Positions 25,379 through 33,275 of a DNA stretch of 64,000 nt are shown here, in pieces. How positions within the stretch are numbered: the stretch's first letter is position 1; the number at the start of each line of letters is the position of its first letter. Origin of the DNA: a bacterium (lineage in GTDB: Bacteria > Pseudomonadota > Alphaproteobacteria > Rhodobacterales > Rhodobacteraceae). The stretch covers positions 124,001-188,000 of the forward strand of contig WGOE01000012.1 in the NCBI GenBank assembly GCA_016124195.1, given 5' to 3'. Made by a program: the position numbers and the translations under genes. Below the pieces are notes generated by a model. The model had not been told where the DNA came from. It made no database searches and was given only the letters and a program-made list of their open reading frames with translations.

Positions 25379-25714
25379 ATGAACCCGGTGGTGCTGGTCT
25401 ATCTGGTGGGCTCGACCCTGGTCTTCATGGCGGCCAATGCCACGCTCAAGACCTATGCGGCGAGCGGTGGCTTTGCGGTTCTGGCGGGCGCGCTGGCGCT
25501 GTTCTGTGTCGGCAATTTCCTGATGGTGCGGGTGATGCGCGAAAACGGGCTGGGTCTGGCCATCGCCCTGTCGCTGATCTTTCAGCTGATCGCCATCACG
25601 CTGATGGCTGTGGTGGTCTTTGGCGAAAGGCCCACGCCTTTGCAGATCGCCGGGCTGGTGCTGGGCGTGGTGGCGGTGTCGATGATCGTCTGGCCGCAGG
25701 GGGGTGCCACGTGA
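25379..25714 (+). CDS. Small four-helix membrane protein, SMR/EamA-like
   Basis: 111 residues from ATG 25379, with AAGGGGA just upstream. Four hydrophobic helices in the manner of small multidrug resistance or EamA half-transporters; GLVLGVVAVSMIVWPQ at the C-terminus and FGERPTPLQIAGL before it are EamA-like. It is inserted between the ATPase and the permeases of an ABC operon and its stop overlaps the next start (GTGA), so it is co-translated. It may be an accessory exporter or permease for the same compound class; the SMR catalytic Glu in helix 1 is not apparent. Confidence 0.72.
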   Translation: MNPVVLVYLVGSTLVFMAANATLKTYAASGGFAVLAGALALFCVGNFLMVRVMRENGLGLAIALSLIFQLIAITLMAVVVFGERPTPLQIAGLVLGVVAVSMIVWPQGGAT

Positions 25715-26592
25715 GGGCGGGTCCGGTCCTGACGGTCCTGGCGCTGATTCTGGCGCTGTGGTACGCGGGCGCGGTCTGGCTCAACGCGACCTGGACCTAT
25801 GATCAGGCGGCGCGCAGTGGTGCCACGGTCAGCCTGGGCCAGCTTTTGACCGACACGATGCGGCAGGAGCGCCCGGTTCTGCCCGCGCCGCACCAGGTTG
25901 CGGCAGAGTTGTGGAAGGGGCTGACGGCCTATGCGGTCACCTCGAAGAAATCCTTGGTCTATCATGGCTATGTGACGCTGGTCTCGACCCTTTCGGGCTT
26001 TGTGCTGGGCACGGGTCTGGGCATTGTCATGGCGGTGGGGATCGTGCGCAGCCGCACGCTGGACCTTGGGCTGATGCCCTGGGCGGTGATCAGCCAGACG
26101 GTGCCGGTGGTGGCGATTGCGCCGATGATCGTGGTCTTGTCCAACTCGCTGGGTCTGGGCGATCATCTGGGCGTGTCCAATGCGCTGGTGTCCAAGACGG
26201 TGATCGCGGCTTACCTGAGCTATTTTCCGGTGCTGGTGGGCATGGTCAAGGGCCTGCGCAGCCCCGATCCGATGCAACTGGACCTGTTGAAGACCTGGAA
26301 CGCCTCGGAGTTGCAGGGCTTTGTCAAGCTGCGCCTGCCGTCGTCGGTGCCCTATCTTTTTACCTCGCTGAAGGTGGGGATCGCGGCGAGCCTTGTGGGC
26401 GCCATCGTGGGCGAATTGCCGACCGGGGCGATCGAGGGGCTGGGGGCGCGGATGCTGATCGGCAGCCAGTTCGGATCGCCGATCATCGTCTGGGCCGCGC
26501 TGTTTGCGGCGGCGATTCTGGCGGGGCTGCTGATCCTTCTGGTGCGCGGGGTGGAAAGCCTCGTGGTCGGGCGCATGGGGGTGCGGACGTGA
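25711..26592 (+). CDS. ABC transporter permease (SsuC/ThiX-like)
   Basis: 293 residues from GTG 25711, overlapping the previous stop. An N-terminal anchor, a 50-residue periplasmic stretch (about 25-75), then the BPD_transp_1 helices. EAA-type loop LLKTWNASELQGFVKLRLPSSVPYLFTSLK at about 192-221. Its end overlaps the second permease by 4 nt, so the two form the heterodimeric channel. Confidence 0.85.
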   Translation: MRAGPVLTVLALILALWYAGAVWLNATWTYDQAARSGATVSLGQLLTDTMRQERPVLPAPHQVAAELWKGLTAYAVTSKKSLVYHGYVTLVSTLSGFVLGTGLGIVMAVGIVRSRTLDLGLMPWAVISQTVPVVAIAPMIVVLSNSLGLGDHLGVSNALVSKTVIAAYLSYFPVLVGMVKGLRSPDPMQLDLLKTWNASELQGFVKLRLPSSVPYLFTSLKVGIAASLVGAIVGELPTGAIEGLGARMLIGSQFGSPIIVWAALFAAAILAGLLILLVRGVESLVVGRMGVRT

Positions 26593-27434
26593 TCCTGGGG
26601 CTTGCCTTGGTTTTCTGGCTGCTGTGCTGGGGCGTCAATGCCAGCCTCGCACGGTCGAGCCGTGCCGGCTCCCGGGCGGTGCGGATGGTCATTCCGGCGC
26701 TGTTCGGGGTGGCGGTTCTGGTCCTGTGGCAGGGGCTGGTGACGCAGCTTGCGGTGCCCGAGGTCATCTTGCCGGCGCCGAGCCGCATCGCCGCGGCGAT
26801 TGGCGAGAATCCGGGGCTCCTTTGGGTCGATTTCGTCCAGACGATCCTGAAGGGCGCGCTGACGGGCTATGTGCTGGGCTGTGCCGCGGCGGTCGTGGTA
26901 GCGGTGCTGGTCGACCGGGTGCCGTTTCTGCGGGCGGGTCTTTTGCCGATCGGCAATTTCGTCGCGGCCCTGCCCATCGTGGGGATCGCACCCATCATGG
27001 TGATGTGGTTCGGGTTCGACTGGCAATCCAAGGCCGCGGTCGTCGTGGTGATGGTGTTCTTTCCGGTGCTGGTCAACATGGTGGCCGGGCTTTCGGCCTC
27101 GGACCGGATGCAGCGCGACCTGATGGCGACCTGGGGGGCAAGTTACTGGCAAAGCCTGTGGCGCCTGCGCCTGCCCGCCGCCATGCCGTTTTTGTTCAAC
27201 GGGCTGAAGATCGCCGCGACCCTGGCGCTGATTGGCGCTATCGTGGCGGAGAATTTCGGCTCGCCCACGCTCGGCATGGGGTTTCGGATCTCGACCGCGG
27301 TGGGCAAGCTCGCGCTGCCGCTGGTCTGGGCCGAGATTGCGGTGGCGGCGCTGGCGGGCTCGGTCTTTTATGGGTTGGTGGCGGCGGCAGAACGCGCCGT
27401 CACGTTCTGGCATCCCTCACAAAGGGGGAGGTAA
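26589..27434 (+). CDS. ABC transporter permease, second subunit
   Basis: 281 residues from GTG 26589 (GTGA overlap with the preceding permease). Six to seven hydrophobic helices; EAA-type loop LMATWGASYWQSLWRLRLPAAMPFLFNGLK at about 178-207. The opening helix VILGLALVFWLLCWGVNASLA precedes the core domain. It partners the upstream permease for the NMT1-type uptake system. Confidence 0.85.
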   Translation: MILGLALVFWLLCWGVNASLARSSRAGSRAVRMVIPALFGVAVLVLWQGLVTQLAVPEVILPAPSRIAAAIGENPGLLWVDFVQTILKGALTGYVLGCAAAVVVAVLVDRVPFLRAGLLPIGNFVAALPIVGIAPIMVMWFGFDWQSKAAVVVVMVFFPVLVNMVAGLSASDRMQRDLMATWGASYWQSLWRLRLPAAMPFLFNGLKIAATLALIGAIVAENFGSPTLGMGFRISTAVGKLALPLVWAEIAVAALAGSVFYGLVAAAERAVTFWHPSQRGR

Positions 27435-27453
27435 TATCAACATGGAGGTTCCT

Positions 27454-28434
27454 GTGAAGAAACTACTGATGACGGCGGCCGCGCTGGCCATGGCCACGGC
27501 GGCGCAGGCGAATGACACGGTCAAGCTGCAGCTGAAATGGGTCACGCAGGCCCAGTTCGCCGGCTATTACGTGGCCGCGGCCAAGGGCTATTACAAGGAC
27601 GAGGGGCTGGACGTCACGATCCTGCCCGGCGGCCCCGACATCGCGCCCGAGCAGGTCATCGCCGGCGGTGGCGCGGATGTGATCGTGGACTGGATGCCGG
27701 CCGCCCTGGCCGCGCGCGAAAAGGGCCTGCCGCTTGTCAACATCGCGCAGCCCTTCAAGCATTCGGGCCTGATGCTGACCTGCCTGAAGGAAAGCGGCGT
27801 GAAAACTCCGGCCGATTTCAAGGACAAGACGCTGGGCGTCTGGTTTTATGGCAACGAATATCCCTTCCTCGCCTGGATGAGCAAGCTTGGCCTCAAGACC
27901 GATGGCAGCCCGGGCGGGGTGACGGTGCTGAAGCAGGGCTTCAATGTCGATCCCCTGCTGCAAAAGCAGGCGGCCTGCATCTCGACCATGACTTACAACG
28001 AATATGGTCAGGTGCTGGAGGCCGGGGTCAAGCCAGAGGACCTGATCACCTTCAAATACGAGGACGAGGGTGTGGCGACGCTGGAGGACGGGCTTTACGT
28101 GCTGGAGCCCAACCTCAAGGACGCGGCTTTCGATGCCAAGATGGTGAAGTTCGTGCGCGCCTCGATGAAGGGCTGGAAGGACGCCGAGGCCCATCCCGAC
28201 GAGGCGGCCGGCATCGTGATGGAGGCCGACCAGACCGGCGCCCAGAACGAAGCGCATCAGAAGTTCATGATGGGCGAAGTGGCCAAGCTGACGGCGGGCT
28301 CGAACGGGGCGCTGGACGAGGCGGATTACACGCGCACCGTCAAGACCTTGCTGGCCGGCGGGTCCGATCCGGTGATCACCAAGGAGCCGCAGGGCGCCTG
28401 GACCCATCAGATCAGCGATCTGGCGCTGAAATGA
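27454..28434 (+). CDS. ABC transporter substrate-binding protein, NMT1/THI5-like
   Basis: 326 residues from GTG 27454, chosen because GGAGG ends 5 nt before it; an ATG at 27442 with its own GGAGG further upstream is a real alternative that adds four residues. Sec signal peptide MKKLLMTAAALAMATAAQA with likely cleavage before NDTVKL. The mature protein begins VKLQLKWVTQAQFAGYYVAAAKGYYKDEGLDV, the NMT1/THI5 hallmark used by pyrimidine, HMP and riboflavin importers. Last core gene of the ABC operon beside dihydropyrimidinase. Confidence 0.87.
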   Translation: MKKLLMTAAALAMATAAQANDTVKLQLKWVTQAQFAGYYVAAAKGYYKDEGLDVTILPGGPDIAPEQVIAGGGADVIVDWMPAALAAREKGLPLVNIAQPFKHSGLMLTCLKESGVKTPADFKDKTLGVWFYGNEYPFLAWMSKLGLKTDGSPGGVTVLKQGFNVDPLLQKQAACISTMTYNEYGQVLEAGVKPEDLITFKYEDEGVATLEDGLYVLEPNLKDAAFDAKMVKFVRASMKGWKDAEAHPDEAAGIVMEADQTGAQNEAHQKFMMGEVAKLTAGSNGALDEADYTRTVKTLLAGGSDPVITKEPQGAWTHQISDLALK

Positions 28435-28542
28435 GCTGCGGCCGGTGCGGCTGTCCGCACCGGCTTCATCTGCGCGAAACTTCCGGGTCCGGCTGCCGTG
28501 ATGGCGCCGGGCCCGTCCCCTTATGCAGAAACAGGAACGACC

Positions 28543-28863
28543 TTGTCCGAGACCAGTGCGCCGCTTGATGTGGCCCCCGTGACGGTGATTGCCCTCGTCA
28601 CGATTGCCGAAGATGCGCCGCGCGCGCTTGCCGCCTATCTGGAGGTGACCACGCCCTTGCTGGAACGTGCCGGGGCGCGGATCATCAAGCGCTTTGCCAT
28701 GCAGGAGCAGATCGTGGGCCGCGCGCCGGTCCAATCGGCGGTGATCGTGGAATATCCCAACAGGGCGGCGGTCGACATGGTGTTCAACAGCCCGGAATAT
28801 CGCAGGATCATCCCGATCCGCGACAAGGCTTTCCTGCGCTATCACGTCAGCATCTCGGCCTGA
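28543..28863 (+). CDS. Small DUF1330-like protein
   Basis: 106 residues from TTG 28543, with AGGAA 7 nt upstream; ATG 28501 is an alternative without a good ribosome site. Ferredoxin-like alpha/beta fold resembling DUF1330: VIALVTIAEDAPRALAAYLEVTTPLLERAGARIIKRF, later VIVEYPNRAAVDMVFNSPEYRRIIPIR. It follows the binding protein by 109 bp on the same strand and may belong to the pyrimidine-uptake operon. No reaction is established for this family. Confidence 0.68.
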   Translation: MSETSAPLDVAPVTVIALVTIAEDAPRALAAYLEVTTPLLERAGARIIKRFAMQEQIVGRAPVQSAVIVEYPNRAAVDMVFNSPEYRRIIPIRDKAFLRYHVSISA

Positions 28864-28965
28864 CCGGGCAGGCGCCGGGCGCAAAATCCTGCGCCTGAGG
28901 TGCGGCGGTCAACGCTTTGCTAACCGGTTTGCGCCAAGTTGGGCCGAGGCAAGGCAGGTATTTCA

Positions 28966-30042
28966 ATGGCAGAGGCTGGAATCATCCGTCGCAAGCTCGC
29001 GGCCGGGCGCGCGGTGAGCGCAGAGGGCGGGCCGGGGGCCGATCGGGGCTGGCGCATCGGTCTGGCGCGGGCGGCGCGCGATCTGCTCAAGGTGGCGCTG
29101 GATGTGCATGCGCTGACAGTGGAACGACGCTCGCTGGCCGAACTGGCCGAACTGGTGCCCGACCGGGCGCTGATCGCGGTGCTGGAAGGGCCCGCCGAAG
29201 GCTTGGGCGCCATCGTCTTGTCGCAACCCATCCTGTCGGGCTTCATCGAGGCGCAGACGATCGGGCGGGTCCGCAATCAGGAAACGCCGTCGCGCAAGCC
29301 CACCCGCACCGATGCCGCCATGGTGATCGGGGTGATCGACGCGGCCTTGGCCGGGCTTGAGGGCGCGCTGGCCGAAGAGGCGGATCTGGTCTGGGCCGGC
29401 GGCTTTCGCTATGCCTCGTTTCTGGATGATCCGCGACCCCTGACCCTGCTGCTGGAGGATGCGCCGCTGCGCGTGTTGCGGGCTCAGGTCTCGCTGGCCG
29501 GCGGTCTGCGCGAGGGGCAGATCCTGCTGGCCCTGCCGGCCGAGGGGCGCGGCGAAAGGCCCGAGACGGTGCCGGATGCGTCGCTTTCCCATGACCATGG
29601 CCCCATGTTCTCCGAGGCGCTGGCCGACCGGATCCATGGCGCGCAGACGCGGGTTGAGGCGGTTCTGGCACGTCTGACCATGCCCTTGGCGCAGGTCATG
29701 GGCCTGAGCGAGGGCATGATCCTGCCCCTGCCGCAGGCCGCGCTGGACCGGATCAGCCTTGAAGGTCTGGATGGGCGGCGGGTTGGCGAAGGCAAGCTGG
29801 GCCAGAACCGCGGCATGCGCGCGGTGCGTCTGACCGACAAATCCAGTCAGGACGGTGGCGCGGGCCCGGCCGTGGCGGGCAGCGGCTTTTCGGTGGCCGG
29901 GCTGGCGCCCTATGCGCGGCCCGTCGCCGCAGCTTCTGGCGATCCCGCGGGCGACTTTCCTGCGATGGATTTCCCCGCCATGGATTTCCCCGCGATGGAT
30001 CCGCAGGATCTGTCGAGCTTTCTGGCGACCGGAACCGACTGA
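28966..30042 (+). CDS. Orphan FliM/FliN-type (SpoA domain) protein
   Basis: 358 residues. A C-terminal SpoA/FliMN domain at about 225-287 (VLARLTMPLAQVMGLSEGMILPLPQ, then EGLDGRRVGEGKLGQNRGMRAVRLTD) resembles flagellar switch proteins. The N-terminal 220 residues look like a divergent FliM middle domain (RLARAARDLLKVALDVHALTVERRSLAEL). The C-terminal 60 residues are low complexity, with three FPAMD units (about 330-345). No flagellar genes are near. It could be a motor-switch paralogue encoded away from the main cluster, or a secretion C-ring component; which one is not decided by sequence. Confidence 0.72.
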   Translation: MAEAGIIRRKLAAGRAVSAEGGPGADRGWRIGLARAARDLLKVALDVHALTVERRSLAELAELVPDRALIAVLEGPAEGLGAIVLSQPILSGFIEAQTIGRVRNQETPSRKPTRTDAAMVIGVIDAALAGLEGALAEEADLVWAGGFRYASFLDDPRPLTLLLEDAPLRVLRAQVSLAGGLREGQILLALPAEGRGERPETVPDASLSHDHGPMFSEALADRIHGAQTRVEAVLARLTMPLAQVMGLSEGMILPLPQAALDRISLEGLDGRRVGEGKLGQNRGMRAVRLTDKSSQDGGAGPAVAGSGFSVAGLAPYARPVAAASGDPAGDFPAMDFPAMDFPAMDPQDLSSFLATGTD

Positions 30043-30265
30043 CCGGCGCAGGACGGGGGCAGGACTCGGGGCAGAATCGGGGCAGAATCGGGCGCGCGGG
30101 GTTGCGCCCGCGGATTCTGGCGGCCGGTTCGGATGCGGGATAGAGGCCGGTTCGCGGGATCGCGCGACCCGGGCCAGCGGTCCTCGCCGCACGGCTGGGC
30201 AGACCGCGCGGGCCGCAGGAGGGTCCGGCAGACGCCGCCCCCCTGCAAATGCCCGTTGCCCGTGC

Positions 30266-31141
30266 CTATTTCGCCGAAGCGCGCGCCTCTATCAGGTCGC
30301 GCAGCGGTTCGAGGTTGTAGCCGAATTTCGCAGGCAGGCCGATCAGCTCGTCGGTCGGGCGGCTGCCCGCCTGCATCAGCGCCCAGGCGCAGGAGGACCG
30401 GTTGCCCGAGGCGCAATAGGCAAAGACCGGGCCCGCGCTGTCCGTCACGGCCTTCATCTGGGTCGCCAGCACCGTGTCGGAAAAATTGCCCGGCGTGATC
30501 GGGTTGATGAAGAAGGTCAGGCCAAGCGCCTCGGCCGCGGCCTTCATCGGCTCGGCGCGCAGGCCGGGGGGAATTTCGCCATCGGGACGGTTGTCGATCA
30601 CCGTGGTGAAGCCGGCCGCCTTGAGCGCCGCAAGGTCGGCGGGCTCGATCTGGGGCGAGACGGCAAAGGTCGGGGTCAGGGCGCGGATGTCCATGGCGTT
30701 CCTTTTGGCTGGTGCGCCCGCCGCATCGATGCGGGCGCGCAGAGAGGGTGCGCCGACCATACCCGCCGACATGGCCAGAAGAAAGACCAGACCGCCCCAG
30801 CCGCCAAAGCCCAGCGAGGCGAGCGACGGGCCGGGGCAGAGCCCGGCCAGCGCCCAGCCCATGCCGAAGATCACCGAGCCGATCACGAGGTTCGGGCCGA
30901 CCTCGCGCTTGGGTGGCGCGGGCAGGGCAAAGCCCAGGACCGAGGCCTGCCGCCTTGCCGCCACCCGCCACGCGACCGCCATCGGCAGGATCGCACCGGC
31001 CATCACAAAGGCCAGCGTCGCATCCCACTGGCCGAAGACATCCAGCCAGGCCTGCACTTTCAGCGTGTTCGTCATGCCCGACAGCAAGAGCCCCGCGCCG
31101 AAGACGCCGCCGCAGATCAGGCCGACCAGAAGGCGAGCCAT
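30266..31141 (-). CDS. Fusion: DUF6691/YeeE-YedE half-transporter + TIGR01244/DUF442 phosphatase-like sulfurtransferase domain
   Basis: 291 residues. Residues 1-137 are a membrane protein with the YeeE/YedE (DUF6691) pattern GAGLLLSGMTNTLKVQAWLDVFG and GWALAGLCPGPSLASLGFGG. Residues about 150-290 are a cytosolic TIGR01244/DUF442 domain (MDIRALTPTFAVSPQI; active-site loop YCASGNRSS, a CX5R thiol site). These are usually separate genes of sulfide/thiosulfate handling. It ends the operon pdo-yeeE-fusion. The continuous frame has no stop between the parts; an internal ATG at the domain boundary (about 30692) could also give the second domain alone. Confidence 0.75.
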   Translation of the reverse strand: MARLLVGLICGGVFGAGLLLSGMTNTLKVQAWLDVFGQWDATLAFVMAGAILPMAVAWRVAARRQASVLGFALPAPPKREVGPNLVIGSVIFGMGWALAGLCPGPSLASLGFGGWGGLVFLLAMSAGMVGAPSLRARIDAAGAPAKRNAMDIRALTPTFAVSPQIEPADLAALKAAGFTTVIDNRPDGEIPPGLRAEPMKAAAEALGLTFFINPITPGNFSDTVLATQMKAVTDSAGPVFAYCASGNRSSCAWALMQAGSRPTDELIGLPAKFGYNLEPLRDLIEARASAK

Positions 31142-31142
31142 G

Positions 31143-31568
31143 TCAGATCACCCCCAGGACATGGCGCATCAGGGCCATGGTCAGGCCTCCGGCCAGAACG
31201 TAAAACACGGTTGCGACGATGCCGCGCAGCGACAGGCGCGAAATGCCGCAGACCCCGTGACCCGAGGTGCAGCCGTTGGCGAGCCTTGTGCCCAACCCCA
31301 CCAGCAGCCCGCCCAGCACGATCACCGCCCAGTTGCCGGTCAGATGCGTGGTCGAGGGCACCAGCCGTGTCATGAGCCAGGGCACCGCGACCAGCCCCGC
31401 GATGAAGGCCAGCCGGTCGACCCAGTCGGACCAGCCGCTGCGATCCACCAGCCCGCCGTAAATGCCGGAAATCCCCATGATCCTGCCGTTCAACAGCAGG
31501 TAGCCCGAGGCGGCCAGCCCGATGAGCAAACCGCCGCCAAAGCCCCAGATCCAGTCCGTCTGCATCAT
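31143..31568 (-). CDS. YeeE/YedE-family membrane protein
   Basis: 141 residues, about four membrane helices. The conserved Cys motif NGCTSGHGVCGISRLSLRG (about 99-117) is that of thiosulfate/sulfur-compound YeeE half-channels. It starts 34 bp after the persulfide dioxygenase stop and ends 1 bp before the fused partner, so the two YeeE/YedE halves probably form one pore. Expected to import or channel sulfur in sulfide homeostasis. Confidence 0.85.
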   Translation of the reverse strand: MMQTDWIWGFGGGLLIGLAASGYLLLNGRIMGISGIYGGLVDRSGWSDWVDRLAFIAGLVAVPWLMTRLVPSTTHLTGNWAVIVLGGLLVGLGTRLANGCTSGHGVCGISRLSLRGIVATVFYVLAGGLTMALMRHVLGVI

Positions 31569-31602
31569 AGCCTCGTCTTTCGCCCGGCCGGGGCCGGGGG
31601 GG

Positions 31603-32466
31603 TTAGAGCCCGTTGATCGGCACTTTCAGATAGGTCAGGCCGTTGTCTTCGGGTTCGGGCATTTGCCCCGCCCGCATGTTGACTTGCAAGGACGGAATGA
31701 TCAGGCGCGGCATGGCGAGCGTGGCATCGCGCGCCTCGCGCATCGCGACAAAGTCATCTTTCGGCTTGCCGGCGCCGACATGCTTGTTGAAGGCCTTCTG
31801 GGCGCCCACCGTCGTCTCCCAGGCATAGGCGTCGCGTCCAGGCGCCTTGTAATCGTGGCAGACGAAGATCCGCGTCTCGTCGGGCAGGGCCAGGATGCGC
31901 TGGATGCTGTCATACATCACCGCGGCCGACCCGCCGGGAAAATCGCAGCGCGCCGTGCCGTAGTCGGGCATGAAAAGCGTATCGCCCACGAAGGCCGCAT
32001 CGCCGATCACATAGGTCATGCAGGCCGGCGTGTGGCCCGGCGTGTGGAGCGCATCGCAGCGCATCTGGCCGATCATCAGGCTGTCGCCATCCCGCAGCAG
32101 CCGGTCGAACTGCGATCCGTCGCGGGCAAAGCGCGTGCCCTCGTTGAAGACCTTGCCGAAGGTCTGTTGCACCACGGTGATGCGGTCGCCGATCGCCAGC
32201 TTGCCGCCAAGCGCCTCTTGCAGATAGGGGGCGGCGGACAGATGGTCGGCGTGGACATGGGTTTCGAGGATCCATTCCAGCCGCAGACCCTGATCCCTGA
32301 TGAAGGCAATCACCGCATCGGCCGAGCGCGTGTCGGTCCGCCCGGAGGCATAGTCGAAATCCAGAACCGAATCGATCACCGCGCAGGCCGATCCTTCGGG
32401 CTCGGACACGACATAGGTCGCGGTATTGGTGGCTTCGTCAAAGAAAGCATGGACGCGGGGATGCAT
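31603..32466 (-). CDS. MBL-fold persulfide dioxygenase (ETHE1/Blh-like)
   Basis: 287 residues. Metallo-beta-lactamase fold with THVHADHLSAAPYLQ (about 69-83), HTPGHTPACMTYVIGDAAFVGDTLFMPDYGTARCDFPGG and VCHDYKAPGRDAYAWETTVGAQKAFN, the pattern of the Blh/ETHE1 non-heme iron enzymes that oxidise glutathione persulfide to sulfite. First gene of a three-gene minus-strand operon with two YeeE/YedE proteins. In relatives this operon is controlled by BigR/SqrR; no such gene is adjacent here. Confidence 0.85.
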   Translation of the reverse strand: MHPRVHAFFDEATNTATYVVSEPEGSACAVIDSVLDFDYASGRTDTRSADAVIAFIRDQGLRLEWILETHVHADHLSAAPYLQEALGGKLAIGDRITVVQQTFGKVFNEGTRFARDGSQFDRLLRDGDSLMIGQMRCDALHTPGHTPACMTYVIGDAAFVGDTLFMPDYGTARCDFPGGSAAVMYDSIQRILALPDETRIFVCHDYKAPGRDAYAWETTVGAQKAFNKHVGAGKPKDDFVAMREARDATLAMPRLIIPSLQVNMRAGQMPEPEDNGLTYLKVPINGL

Positions 32467-32496
32467 GATGACCTCTCAAGCCGGGTGTCTGGCCGC

Positions 32497-32525
32497 AGTA
32501 TAAATTCCAGCGGGCGCATATGTAA
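32497..32525 (-). promoter_or_regulatory. Candidate sigma-70-type promoter of the persulfide dioxygenase operon
   Basis: On the minus strand CTTACA (4/6 to TTGACA), an 18-bp spacer and TATACT (5/6 to TATAAT), about 30 bp before the dioxygenase ATG. Prediction from hexamer matching only. Confidence 0.35.
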
Positions 32526-32551
32526 GCCTCGTGTCGGATCTGGCGCCCGAA

Positions 32552-32565
32552 TTGATGTGAATCAA
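32552..32565 (+). promoter_or_regulatory. FNR/FnrL box upstream of the DksA/TraR gene
   Basis: TTGATGTGAATCAA is a perfect TTGAT-N4-ATCAA dyad. Its centre is 56 bp before the downstream ATG, compatible with a class II activator site at about -41.5 of a start near 32600. It is also 86 bp from the divergent persulfide dioxygenase start. Confidence 0.7.
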
Positions 32566-32614
32566 GGCCGGGGGTGCGCGCAGGGCGTAGGTTTCCTCAA
32601 CGAGGGAGAGTGTC

Positions 32615-32932
32615 ATGACGTCGATTGCAGACCGCAAAATCCAGCTTGAAGCCCGCCGCGATGCCCTTTTGGGCCGGCTTGGCGGCATCAAGACCGAGCT
32701 TGAGACCGAGAATGAAAGGGACTGGGAAGAGCTTGCCACCCAGCACGAGGATGACGAAGTCCTCGAAGGTCTGGGTGTCGAGGCGCAGACCGAACTGCGC
32801 GCCATCAGCGCCGCCCTGGCCCGCGTCGAAGCCGGCACCTACGGGATTTGCGTGAAATGCGGCGACCAGATCGGCGCGGCGCGGCTTGACGTGCTGCCCT
32901 ATACCCCCTTTTGCAAGGAGTGCGCAGAATGA
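32615..32932 (+). CDS. DksA/TraR-family C4 zinc-finger protein
   Basis: 105 residues, the short TraR/DksA form. An N-terminal charged coiled-coil hairpin (about 1-72) and C-terminal four-Cys finger CVKCGDQIGAARLDVLPYTPFCKEC. Such proteins enter the RNA polymerase secondary channel and alter transcription. An FNR box in front suggests low-oxygen induction, an uncommon input for this family. ATGA overlap with the next small gene makes them a translationally coupled pair. Confidence 0.87.
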   Translation: MTSIADRKIQLEARRDALLGRLGGIKTELETENERDWEELATQHEDDEVLEGLGVEAQTELRAISAALARVEAGTYGICVKCGDQIGAARLDVLPYTPFCKECAE

Positions 32933-33150
32933 CCGAACCCGACAAGAAACCGCTGCCGACGCCGGCCGATGTGGTCGGCCAATGGGCCAAGGCCGTCGTG
33001 GCCACCGAAGACGCGGCGCTGGCCGTGCTCAAGGCCGAGATGGAGGGGCTGTCGGTGCTGTTTGGCGGCGAAAGTGCCGCCCGGACCCCCGAAGAGATCA
33101 AGGCGGATGAGGCGCGGACCGAAGCCGGTTTTGACAACATGCCGGTCTGA
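32929..33150 (+). CDS. Small acidic protein of unknown function coupled to DksA/TraR
   Basis: 73 residues beginning at the ATG overlapping the DksA/TraR stop. Acidic, mostly helical (DVVGQWAKAVVATEDAALAVLKAEMEGLSVLFGGE), no signal or membrane segment, no recognised motif. The tight coupling implies joint expression under the same FNR-type control; a role as partner or antagonist of the zinc-finger protein is only a guess. Confidence 0.7.
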   Translation: MTEPDKKPLPTPADVVGQWAKAVVATEDAALAVLKAEMEGLSVLFGGESAARTPEEIKADEARTEAGFDNMPV

Positions 33151-33275
33151 GGCGCGTTTGCCGCGCTTGCCTGTGGACAAGTCCGCCCGTTTGCCCCTTG
33201 AATGGGCGCAAAAGGCCGGGGGATAAGGTGCAAGACAACAAGGGACCATCGGGGCAGGCGGCAGAAGGCGACAGG

